Source: Ixodes scapularis | Taxonomy: Eukaryota; Arthropoda; Arachnida; Ixodida; Ixodidae | Reading direction: 5' to 3' | DNA: 64,000 bases | NCBI RefSeq assembly: GCF_016920785.2 | Contig: NW_024609857.1 | Coordinates: 128,829,094-128,893,093 of the forward strand | Shown: positions 34,401 through 46,400 of the stretch, one piece after another | How positions within the stretch are numbered: the first letter of the stretch is position 1 | Layout of the letters: each line of letters opens with the position of its first letter | Translations under genes and position numbers: made by a program | Notes under the pieces: generated by a model | The model's database searches: none | The model's input: the letters and a program-made list of their open reading frames with translations, nothing else | What the model was told of the DNA's origin: nothing

Positions 34401-37400
34401 GCGGGAGTCGCGAAAATCCGCACTATAAGCGGTACCGCGCTATAACCAAAACATCAATTTTTCAGGCCAAAATACATGGCATGAGACAACTTACCTTTGT
34501 AAAACAATTTATTTTATGTTAGATGAAAAATAAAGCTTAGTTTAAGGAAAGTTTTTATTTCACTAGGCTAGTACACTTCTCTCTCAAGTGTGTTACGCAT
34601 TTTGAAAGAAATGAGCGGCTTTTGCCTGGCGAAGCCTCGCGGGTTGCGGACGGACGTTGCGAGCGTTCAGGATTGCTAACCCTAATCACTTTTCTCTGGC
34701 GATGAAAACGCATGAAAATTCGCATCCTTCATACGGTACGCGCCAGTAATACCTTCAACTTGAGCACAGGCATGAAATGCTCCAAATAAGAAATCCGGGC
34801 GATGTTCGAAAACACAAATGCTTAGAAAGCACCACTAGTCAAAGTAAACAAACACGACGACACGGGCGTTTCTGCCGTCTTGAGGGTGCCTCCACAACAT
34901 CGCGGCACAAGTAGGTAAATCTTCCCTTCTAGTACGTGCTGGCTTATCATAGCGACACACAACGAAAATTCACAGTCAAGGATAGCGCTTTTACGCGGAA
35001 CGATGAGCTTCTACCAAAACCGACGCCATGTTTGCGGATAGAAGCAGCTGGCCCGCGACCGGCATGCAACGCACGCGAACACTTCTCCTCAACCTGTGAT
35101 TGGTCTGTCGTTGCGGTTGTTTCCAATGCAGCGGAGGTACGCACGCGAACGACACATGCGTGCGTCCCTCCGTCGCTATGGCAACTGAAGCCCCTCTCTT
35201 CGCTTCTTTGAGCAACCTCCTTGCCCCGCGAGTGCCGTTTGCGGCTCGCGCCGGCTCGCGCCGTTGCCTAGTGTCGCACAGGGAAGCATGCTCGCTGCAT
35301 CGGCGCGGTCGGCGGGCTGTTGCAGAAACCGCACTATAACCGGTATTTCCCTTTGCGCGCCTGCATTTTAAGCGGTATGTAATTACATGGAGTTCTATGG
35401 GAGGCGAACCGGTGGTTTAAAAAAGCCGCATTATACCCGGTCCTGCACTATAAGTGGTTACGTTGTAAGTGGTCTATACTGTAATTGCTTCCACTCATTG
35501 TCATGAGCCGCTGTCCACTCAAAAAGTACATCTTCGCGAAGAAGTTGTCTAAGATTTGCTGTACGTTCGGATAAACTCTTTAAGTATTTTCCAAAGTAAT
35601 TTATAACGCCAAGCATGCGCTGGAGAGCTTTCTTGTTTGTGGGTGCATCCATCTTCACGATATCTTTTAAAAGACTCGGATCAGGCCTGATACCTTCTTT
35701 GCTCACTACATCCCCAAGGAAAATTACTTCTGGAATTCCAAACTGGCATTTCTCTGAGTTTAGCGTCAGGCCTGCGCTGTGTGCAGCTTGCAGAGCTGAT
35801 CGCAGCCGATCATCATGCTCCTGTTGCGTAGCTCCCCAGACCAGCACGTCATCAATGTAAACACGTACCCCCTTCAGTCCTTCAAAAATTTCAGACATCG
35901 CACGCTGGAATACCTCTGGCGCAGAAGCCAATTCAAATGGCAACCTCAAAAATCGGTATCGTCCAAAAGGGGTGCCGAATGTGCAAACTCGCGATGTTTC
36001 GTCAGTCAACGGGATTTGGTGAAAGCCTGCCCGCGCATCAAGCTTTGAAAACACTGTGGCGCTAGCAAGCTCAGCTTGTATATCTTCCCTTCTCGGCATT
36101 TCGAAATGCTCACGTCTCAGACACTCATTGATTCTTCGTGGGTCCATGCATACCCTTAAACTGCCGTTCTTCTTTTTCACCAAGACTAGGGGGCTTACTC
36201 AGTCTGAGGGCTCCTTCATTCTTGTGATAATTCCTGCCTGCTCCATGCGGTTCAGTTCTTGCTTCAGCGGCTCCATGAGGGCTTGAGGTACCCTACGGGT
36301 GGGTTGAACGACAGGCACTGTGCCTTCCTTAAAAGAGATGCTGTATGGACGTTGGATTTTCCCACTGCCTTCAAACAGTGCTGGAAATTCTCGCTGAACT
36401 TGTGATTGAGTATTCGTGATGGTGGCGATCTCCTGCACACGGTTCACCAAGCCTAACTCTTCACAAGTAGGCAATCCTAGAAGTGCACGCCTGTTCTTCT
36501 TGACGACAAAAAACTCGGCGGAAACAACTTTTCCTTGGAACTTGAGCATGAGACTGGCTTTTCCAAGGTGGCCGATAGCGCTGCCGTTGTAGCTTTGAAA
36601 CTCTGCCAGACTTGGTATCAGGTGCTGCCTGGAGTTGGCGCTTCGGAAGAGTGACAGCAGGAGAAGATTGACTTGGGAGCCGGTGTCTACCTTGAACTGT
36701 AGAGGCACATTTTCAATCATTACCTTGATCAACCAGTCTTTCTCAGCGATTTTCCTGGACTCGCCGACCTGGAGTATTTCAAAGTTATCTTCTGACGGTA
36801 TTTCTACTTCCTCCACTCGCCGACTGCTTTGCTCATCTTGAGGCTTTGCGTCACAACATATCGCGAAATGGTGTTTCTTTCCGTACAAATTGCATTTCTT
36901 GCCGAAAGCTGGGCATCGGCGTGGCGCGTGAAATTGGTTGCACTTTCGACATCGCAGACGTGACACACTTTTTTCACTCTTTTGCATGGCGTCTACTTGT
37001 TCTACTGGTGTCGGGTGCTGATCCATCCACATCCTCGCTTGTTGCGACGAATTCTCTGCAGCTTTGCAGATTCTCGTTGCTTTCTCAAGGGTCAGGTCAT
37101 CCTCCCTCAGCAGATGTTCCCGCAGTTTGTGATCTCTGACGCCATCGACAATCTGATCTCTCACAAGAGAATCTGTCAGGTCGCCGAAATTACACGAGCG
37201 CACTTTGAGTTTAACGTCTCTCAAAAAGTTTTCAAATGACTGACCTTCTATCTGGATCGTTTTGCGGAAAACGTGGCGTTCGAATGTTTCGCTAGCTTTC
37301 GGTGCACAATAATCTTGAAACTTGTGAACTACCGCCTCGAAGCTTTCCCTTTGTTCTTCCGTGAGAGTGAATGTGTTGAAGACGTCGACAGCTTCAGGTC

Positions 37401-40400
37401 CCGCGACGTGCAGCAAGATAGCTATCTTCTGCCTGTCTGTTCGAACCTCTGGATCAGACCCGGTCGCTTCAAGGAAGAGCTCCACTCGTTGAAGGAATCG
37501 TTTCCAGTTGTCTGCGACGTTCCCTGAGAACGATAAACCTTCCGGTGGTTTCAGCATCTCCATATTGGACTTCAAGGTTCGCCCGGTCAGACATCAGTCG
37601 GGTTTCGGCACCATGTATTGATTGTGAGTCCACACATCTCGGTACCAGAAGAGAACTGACTCTCGTGCTTTATGTCATGAGCCCGCGCCAGGCTCCGAGC
37701 TGCTGCTCGAGCGCCCGCGCAACACCGATACAGATTCCACAAAACGCGCGGCATGCTACAAATGCTAAAACATCACTCGTACAGTGATCTCTCGAACAAA
37801 TTACCATATTTTTTTAAAAAAGGGAGACATTTGACAGAAATGTTCACGTCATGTTTTTCCGAGAAGGAGAGGGAATGGCCTTGCGTCTTCTCCGCCTCGC
37901 CGCTTTGAGGGAGCGAAGTGAAGAGAGGAGGAAACGAGATATCTCTACGTCACGCGCCTCGTCGGCCTGGTTCAATCTCGACCTCTTTTTCCGAAAATTT
38001 GGCCTTCCATTCGAGATATCGCCTTACGAGTAGTGTTGTAGGGATTGTAGCGTCCCGCCTACAGCTCCTGCATTGTTTTTTAAAATCCAAATTTCGGTTT
38101 ACCATCCCTTTAACAGCACCGCTGTAAAAGAAAACCACGTTAACCACGCCGATGAAACCGGCCGAGTTGGCGCCGTCGTTAGTTTGGAAGTGCAAGTGCC
38201 GCAAGCCACAAGTTCCGATTCAGAACGAAACGGAACGGAAATATAGTGTGCCTAGATTTGAGAGGGTTTCGAAGCGTTCGATAGCCGCGTTTGAAATACG
38301 AACTGCGAGAAGATGACGGAAAGACGAAAGCGTCGATCGGGCAGGCATCGTCGCCCTTCCATTAGCTCGCCTTCTTTTCATGCGACAACACAACACATGC
38401 ACACTTCTGTCCAATCTGCGCAGGAGCCGTCTCTGTGGTTTCTGTTTTGCTTGCTCCCCTTTTGAATCTAGGCTGTCTAAAACAGGATAGATGGACGGAA
38501 GAATGCATGTTGAACGGTTACTTGCACCGCCTAACCACATGTTTTTCTCTTGCTTCAGATAATATTGTTTAAGCCTGTTTACTCCGAATTAACACCTATC
38601 TGTTTATTTATATAAAATAAAACCCTGGGTGCCCTTTTTCGCCCTTAAAATTGAGACGAAACATCATAAAATGCCCCTTTTCTGAAATATACAGATATAA
38701 AAAAAAAGTACATGTTACAGTGTTAGGTCATGCTTTTAGGCACGCGTGGCTGTAACTTCGTTTTTTTTTTTTTTTGTGACGCTTAGGGTAGATTATGTTT
38801 GCACCATAAAATTGTATCTTTAGTGCCCCACGTCTATCAGCAGCTGCTTTTTTTTTTTTGCATTAGAACTTTTTCACATTTGAGCTTTTTTTCCGTACGA
38901 TATGCGTATTCTGCACCAGGCACATACTCTGCGCATATAATGTTCTCATTCACAGCACACTTCGAAAAATTTCTAGAAATGAAATTCCTATTCAATATTC
39001 TATTCGATATTCGGCTTTTTTTTCTTACTTCGATTCATTATTCGATTCTATAACTACTATTCGGTATTCGCACACCCCTACTAGCAACGCCTAAACTGGA
39101 AGGGGATCCCCGAGATCACAAAGTTTGACAGCCTCCGTACTAGTCGCTGGGCTCCCTTTAACTTTTGCCAGCGAAGACGGCGACGAGGAAACGGGCTTCC
39201 CAAGAGGTAAATATAGGAAAGCTCGGAAGTCGTTTTAAAGGGAGACCCTTGTTTTGAAGATCAGAACTTAAAAACGGTGCACAATCCTTTTTTTTTTCCC
39301 CTCAATAATTGTAAAATAAGGTTTCCTGTTATTGCAGTTCTTTGGATCGTACGTTCTCCGCTACTCGGCATTTGTTGGAGTCCAATTTTGTTACGTTACA
39401 GCTTCTCCGATATTCCAGTTGCAAAGGAAGCATCCTCGCACGATCGCATCAAAAAGAACAGAAAGTTGTTTTCATTGCTATCAGTACCCGCAAGGTCGTA
39501 ACACTATGCACGTATATCGAGAGCCTTCATGCTGCCAGAAGTAGATTGGAGCTTGCGATGAACTCTAGCATGCTTCGTAAGGTTCTTGCCGTGTCGTTTC
39601 TGGAGTCGATAGCAGTCGCCGACGGGGGGGAAAACAGAGGGGCTGCCGTCTCGGATGCCCGGCCTCCAGGCTCGTCGCCTTCCACCGTGCTTTGGCTGCG
39701 CGCAGACGCTCGCAGCTCGCGGGACGCCGAAGCATTATGGAAGCCGGAAAGCTCGCGCCGGGCATGGGACGACCGAAAGACCTTCCCCGCCATTCTCAAG
39801 TGCTGAAAAGCACCACCCGGGAAGAGTGCCGTGCAAGGCAACGGGCACGGCCGCTTCCGAGACGGAAAAGTGTCGCGTCGTGCCCCTGTTGATTTGCCGG
39901 TCCATTTTACGGCACCGTCGTTGCAGGGGACGGGGTCGCATGCCGGGCCACAACGTGAACTGCGAGTGCAGTCCGGTGAGTCGCCCCTTGGGCACCCCTC
40001 GTCCCTCTTACGAAATACGGGGTACTACAGCGCCATCCACTTGCAACGGTACCAGTTATAACAACGTACTGCCTATAAAAATCGGTTTCTAGATTTTCTA
40101 GACTAGCAGTAATCGATTTCTAGTCCAGATACAGCGATGGTCGGTTGCATCGTTTGAGTTTTCTGGCTTTCTTATTATCGTTATATGTGGATTGCACTGT
40201 ACAAGGAAGTACTGCGTGCCTGAGCTTCTTAACAAATGACCCGAAGAGGTGACTTACGATCAACGTTACTAGGACAGTTGAACTGGGAGACTCCCGTGGA
40301 ACCCTGCTTCCAAAAAACTGGCTCCTCTCCGTATTTCAGCACCAGGCTCGACGAGATCGCAGTGCCGCCATTTCCGCCGCAGCGGCCCTTCTGGGAACTG

Positions 40401-43400
40401 TGCACGCCAAATGGAGAACATGGTACACTCGTGCCATACTGTGGCTTCCTCACGGACTGTCCATTCCGGAAAGTGCATCGAAGCTGTAAAAATAATGCAA
40501 ACAAAAAAACAAAAAAACTTGTGTCTGCAAAGAAACTTTTGCTGACTGCCTCATCTCAAGACACAGATTATGTACCCCAAACTACCCAACCAACGGAATG
40601 GACTGACCATGAAGGGGCGGCACTGTAATCAAATCGGGTTTGCAGTGGCTCTGTTCTGGCAAAGAAGGGGGGGAACTGTCTTTGTTTCAAGGGTGTTTTC
40701 CAACTGGGTTGTTCAGGTAATGTTGCTTCAGATGGAAGCTGTGCAAACAAATGAATCTGAGAGCATAAAAGAAGAAATCACATGAAAAAAAAAAAAAAAC
40801 TCAATTAAAATATTGACGATTTCTCCGGCTGCACCTACCTTATTGGATGCTTACGTTTCAGTCTCGTATGTATTTCGTGTACAAGTGTGCAGGCTAAGCT
40901 GAAACTGAACCGTTGTTTTTATCTTTGCAAAATTTTCGTGATTCTGTAACTAGTGTTTGTTAATGCACAGCACTGTTGAAATCAGTTGCAATGAAGTCAA
41001 CGGGAATCGGAAATCACTTCACTACCTATATCCGCTATTTCATTATAACCGACTTCGGTTATAACGAAGTGCGAAAGAGAATGGAAAATCGTGATTGCTT
41101 CGCTGTAGCCACTATTTCGTCATAACCGACTTCGTTATAACTGGTCTCGACAGTACAGAAGTGGAAATTCTTCAGCGCAAAAAAAGTGCACTCCCGCTTT
41201 AAAGAATTTATTGCTTTGATTCTTTGAGCAAAATAAAGTAGCTGCAACGTATTGACTAGAAGTTTTGTGAGCACTGCGCTCACAAAACTTCTTGTCCTAT
41301 GTGGGCTTTGTACAGTAAAACCTCATCAACACGTTTTTCCGGGGGACCGCAATAAAAAAAATTTATAATCTGGGAAAACGTAAGAATTAATAATGCTATT
41401 GGGGTTTATAGGTAAGATGGGAAGCAACTCTCGAGCAGCAAGTTACTTAGTGCGGACTTCTGCAGCTGGGAAAAAAACTATAGTGTTTATTCAAATATAC
41501 AGGGCAACTATTTAGCACTACCGTAGAATTCCGCGCATGCACCCATTCCACATTGAGCGCCCATTCCCAAATTTGTAAGATCTGAGAAAATATGCTCTGT
41601 ACATTGATATGTAAAATTGATGACCGGACAAGCGCCCATCCCCCATTTGTTTGCAATTATTTCAAAATGTTAAGTGGGTGCTTGCCCGGTATTTTACGGT
41701 ATTTGAAATTGGAGTCGGTCTATTCGTAACTAAAGAACGTCGACCTGAATGAGAGCAAAACTTCCGAGCTGGTGGAGCTCATATTCTCTACCATAGAGCT
41801 CAATTCCTACTACTTGTAGGATTTTCCTGGCTGCTACCTGCCTCGGAGAATGACGCAGCACACCGGTTTGACGACACATAGTCCTTCATTGACCGTCATC
41901 GCCCGTGCCGCGACCCAAAAGCCCCTGCCATACGCCGCGGCGGCCTTTTATCGGTGGCGAAGCACCGCCCCGTGGCCAGTTGCACTCCGCCCCGTCGCGG
42001 TGGAAATGACGACGAACGATTTAGTGTGCGGCCAACCTGGTCCGACGTTTTGGATCCCCAGGTTGCCCACAACTGTGTTCCATGTGAAATGAAGCAAGTG
42101 CAATAGGCCGACCTCACTAGCCAGTTTCGTCACGCCGCCACTGCCACGATGCATTGAGGGAACTTAGGTTTTTCTGCACGCACGACAACTGCACCAGGGG
42201 TCTGCGCGAGCGGGGCACGTCGCGGCACGAGCTGCCTCATGCTGCGCCATCTGCCATCTGCAGATTAAAGTTAAGGTGGCATCACACGTGCACAAAAGGC
42301 TCTGCGGGATCAATTTCTAGGGATACCGAGCCGTTATACTAATTTAAACTTAAAACTCCTATTAGTTTCATTGTTTTGTGCAAGAAATGCTCATCATAGA
42401 GAGTTTTACTATCGTAAAGTCCGTTGCTTGCATACGCGCAATGAACACCGCCGATCTGCACACAGCGCGAACGTTTGCTCCTTGAGAGCATGTTTCTTAC
42501 ACCGATATGTTACCTTAACGTTAGTAAAAGAAAAAGAGTCAACAAGAAAATAGAAAACCAACCAGGCGCAACTATGGCAAGCGAGCGGGCGAAGGAGCAA
42601 TGAAGAGCGAAGCTGAGGAAGCAGAAAAGCTGGAGATTGCATTGGCAAATACTTTGGCATCGGGCCTTGCCGATTGCAAGGACTTGCGCGACTTTCTTGT
42701 TTGGTGCATACATGCGAGCGTTCGTGTGCGGCTGGTGCGTGGCGTGGACGGCACCACGAACACGGAGCTCGAAATGGGACACTTTACAGACGTCCGTGTG
42801 CGGCTTCCAGCAAATCGTGTGATAAAAAAAAAGAAAAGTTGGAAAAACGCTAGTCTTAGATTTTGTGACCTGATAAACTTGTAACTGTAGGGAGGGGCAA
42901 TGAAACAAAGATGACTGTCGTTCTCAGTCGGCAATGTTCGCTTATCTTCTGTCTTGGCTAAGTAACTAAATTTCTGCTGAGGTCACCGTTGGCCAGGGCC
43001 CTGCGATTTCTAAAAATAAGCCATCTTTTGATGTTTAGCAAACCATGTCGAAAATAGGGGGCAGATTACCTTTCGGGGGTGCGGCATATCTCGGGATATT
43101 ACGCTAGGCCGGCGCTTGCGGAAGTAAGAACTGTGAAAACGTATTATTTGATTTTGTATCAACAAGGCTCTACTGTAATTGCGACGCGTTTCGACGACGA
43201 AGCAAATACCGTAGCATTTCCTACGCCGCCGTGCCTTGCAGGAGGTTGCCCTCAAGATTCAGGTGCTGCGGCTGGTCCACAGCTTCTGCGAGCACGCCCA
43301 GTGAGTGACTCGATGTCGCTTTTGTCGGCAAGGCGCCTGGGGCGCATCTTCGACTGGCGGGTTTGTGGCGTCCTCAGACACGGACTCTCAATTTTCGCCC

Positions 43401-46400
43401 GATCATGTTAAAAAAATAAAAGCACGCAGCTCTGTCGCCCGCCTGATGTGGCGGATGGCCGTTCCGTCGTAGTCCGGTCTCCCGCTCGACGGTCCATGGA
43501 AGGTTCCACGGCAAAAAAACTGGAACGCCGCTACGACGGTGACGCACGCAATCGCTAGTTTTGTTTGCTGGAACTTCTAAGACCCACTTTCCTTGTTAGC
43601 ATAACCGCTTACAAGGAGAGAACATACCGGCGCCGTCGTTTGAGTAGCTCTGGAACTGCGTGCAACTAGACCGAAGGTTTTGCAGTATTTCAGAGATTAA
43701 ATCTCTGCCTCATTTCGTCGTCTGTCGCCAGTTTGGGATCGCTTCCTACGCACGGGTGGCACAGGACGTCAAACGCGCCGGTCGAAGATGCATTCCAAAC
43801 GCCACACTTTGGGGAAACGTCCTAAGGCTGCCTTTTTCTCCCAGGTACAAGCACGTCATGCTCTCTTGGAGCGAGTACAGCGAGCTGAAGCGCAACGGTA
43901 AGTGACTCGTCCGAGGTGCGTACTGGAACTCTTACTTTGCTCGGAAAAGTGGCACGGTCAAACCCGGATGTGTCGAGTTCGAGGGAGATTGCAAAATAGC
44001 TTGACGCGTCGATAATTCTACATAAGAGAGTATGTTAACTTAATCTCCGGTTGAAATTTCCACGCTAATACCGAAGGTTGTGACAAATCGGAACTTACCA
44101 AGTGGAGCATCGAAGAACAGCTAAATGTTTGCAGAAACCGCAATGAGCTAAATGAGTTTGCAGAAACCGCAAACGCCTCCGCTCGTACGTGTGTGGCCGT
44201 GACCTCAACAGCACGGACAACAGAGTGTGAAAATAACTAAGAAAAACAAAACAAAGAGTGGTATACTTGTAAAATAAAAAAAGCGCTTTCATGCATAGAA
44301 AAAAGTTGAGCAAGCAGCAACAAAAAACAATGTGGCATAAAATCGGACAAAAGAACGGCAAAACAGAAAATGCAAAACGAAAACGGCGAAAGAAAGAGTT
44401 ACACAAAGATAAACCAGGCATTCAAAGAGCGATTACACAACCGTTGTCAACAAACTCAACTATCCAGAGACATTTTTTTTTTTTTGTGCGTTTGGCTGTT
44501 TATGGCTAATTTTGTTTATCCTGATGCCTGCAAACTGCAGAGTGACGGCTGTACTTGGGGAAAGCCCCCCTACCAGGGCCGCAGCGCGCTATCTGATATA
44601 TCGAACGTGTCACATAGTGAAGTTTGATGCGTAACGTGCCCATACTTTTACGGGGGATTTTCAACTGGATGTTTTGACTGCAAAATAGACAATATTTTGG
44701 AATGCCCCGGAGTGAGTGAGCGAGAATGTTTTCTTGATGCTAATAAACCAACGACGATTGGCCCTTGTACGAGGGATGGGATGGGAATAGGGGCAATCTA
44801 CTTCTGACGGTTTACACTGCGGTACCGTCAGGAAAGGGGGTAGGGAGGAGCTTATGGGACGGGGGGGGGGGGGTCTTTGCATGCGTATTGTTAAATATGA
44901 ATGTTCAGGCCAGATATTCGCAGAAGTAGGAGTAAGCTGCCCAGAATGGTCCGTCTCTTTCCATCTTCCCCGACCGATGTGAGCCATGCCTCGAAGGTGG
45001 GAGGCCTGCCCAGCGGCTCCAACGTTTCTGAAGCCTTTTTCTGTTCTTCAAAGTTTGAGCATTCCCAGAGAAGGTGATAATCGTCACTGGTGGCGTCCGC
45101 GTCGTGGCAGTAGACGCATTTGTCCAGTTCCGGACGAAAGTTGTTGGGGTTAGTCCTCTGCCGTCGATGGTCTCCAAATTTCTTGAGACAGGTTGCTCTA
45201 ATTGCCGCTCCGGCATGCAGATTTTGCAGCCAGACGGTCTGGTGTTGGCGGAATCCGCTGCCCTCGAGTGGAATGCTGTCTTCAGGTGGTTCGCCGGCCT
45301 CGCCTGCTTTGCGTCTTGCGGCCCCCAACGGGTCGTAACAGTGGCTCGGGGCGGTGCGGGCCTTGCATTCGTCAGCTGCGAGGGATGCGCTGCCCCCGGA
45401 GCCATTGCTCCGTCAAGGGTCAGAACAAGATAGCTTCCTGACTGCGGCCCGTGGTTGGCCTTGTTGCCAGCGGTGCCCGCGTGTCCTGGTACCCACTCGA
45501 CGGGCACTTACAGTGGGTTCTTTTTTTTTCGTCCTAGTTCCATCGCCAGGTGAAAGATGGCTCTCACATTGGCGTTGGCTTTCATGCGAGTTCTGCACGC
45601 TCGTACGGTCGCTGTTGAGTCGGTGAATATTCGCAGCGTAGTGGCGGTGACGGTGCCGACGTCCCCTTGTTGGTCGCGATCTCCCGATTGCGTCTCACTC
45701 GTGTCTCGAATGGCCTCAAGGACAAAGCGAAGACGGCCAGCGTCTCCGCTTTGTACGCTGATCCACATGTAGTACCTGCGTCTTTGCTTCTGGTGGGGTT
45801 GAGCAGTCGCTGCATTACCGGTCAAACATGCCACGTCAATGTAGTTGCAGCACGTCCCCTCGCTGCTGTCAGCTGCTTCTTCCCGGTGATTATACGCACA
45901 CTCCTTGCGTCTTTCGGGGTGCTGTGCCGCATTCATTCTGCGAGGAAGCGGCTTGTTTGGCGTGATAGCCGCTTTCTGCCGCAGCAGAATCTGCTCTGGA
46001 ATTGGTGCCGATCCGTTCGACACTCGTCGGAGCAGTTCCGCTGGGGTTCGTCCTTGTTTCGTGTGTCTGAGCTCCTGTCGGAAGTTGCGTTCTTGTTGGG
46101 TCGCATTGTCATTCAACGACGGCGACTGGACCGCCTTGTGCAGTTCTTCGAGACGTGTGCAGCGGGCAAGGCCCGGGATGCAACGCCCCGCCTCGTGTAA
46201 TCATTTCTCCAGCTTTCCCTTATGGGCCGAGTTCGGTTTGTAGAATCGCACTCCATAAGCAACCTTGGAGACGTGAGTGGCCTCGACTGTCGTCTCGGCC
46301 AGCCATTCCCCGAGACCACCCGCATGCCTGGTGACTCTCCCGATGATGCATGGGCCCTGCTTCCGGGTCCCGCACATTCGTTTTATCCGGGTCGTCGGGT

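Larger units (their letters stand above)
32328..37732 (-). mobile_element. Gypsy-type LTR retrotransposon, near full length
   Basis: Two 119-bp LTRs that differ at one base, flanked by a perfect GATTC duplication (32323-32327, 37733-37737). A primer-binding site TGGTGCCGAAACCCGACT abuts the 5' LTR, and a purine tract (aagagcggaaga) abuts the 3' LTR. The order is gag-knuckle-protease-RT-RNase H-integrase on the minus strand. It is inactivated by a Trp codon changed to TGA (~36197), a TAG TAG pair near 33066 and a 1.1-kb TA-target element in pol. It is antisense to TRPC4AP in the exon 10/11 intron. Confidence 0.93.
32297..38112. mobile_element. TTAA-target element split by the Gypsy insertion
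   Basis: TTAA lies at 32297-32300 and 38109-38112. The inner ends AGGGATGCTGAACTGAAATC and inverted AGGGATGGTAAACCGAAATT match with 4 differences. Without the 5.4-kb Gypsy the element would be about 400 bp. Confidence 0.7.
31359..39080. mobile_element. hAT-like element, outermost shell of a nested stack
   Basis: The ends TAGGGGTGTGCAAATACTCG and, inverted, TAGGGGTGTGCGAATACCGA are flanked by cttgcaac (31351-31358) and ctagcaac (39081-39088), 7 of 8 identical. Subterminal ATTCGAAT-type repeats occur at both ends. It contains a hairpin element, a TTAA element, a Gypsy element and a TA element, so its own DNA is perhaps 1.9 kb. Confidence 0.72.

Noticed and set aside
39527..39841. Overlapping ORFs on both strands in a CpG-rich patch
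   Set aside because: Open in several frames because of high GC, with no recognisable motif.
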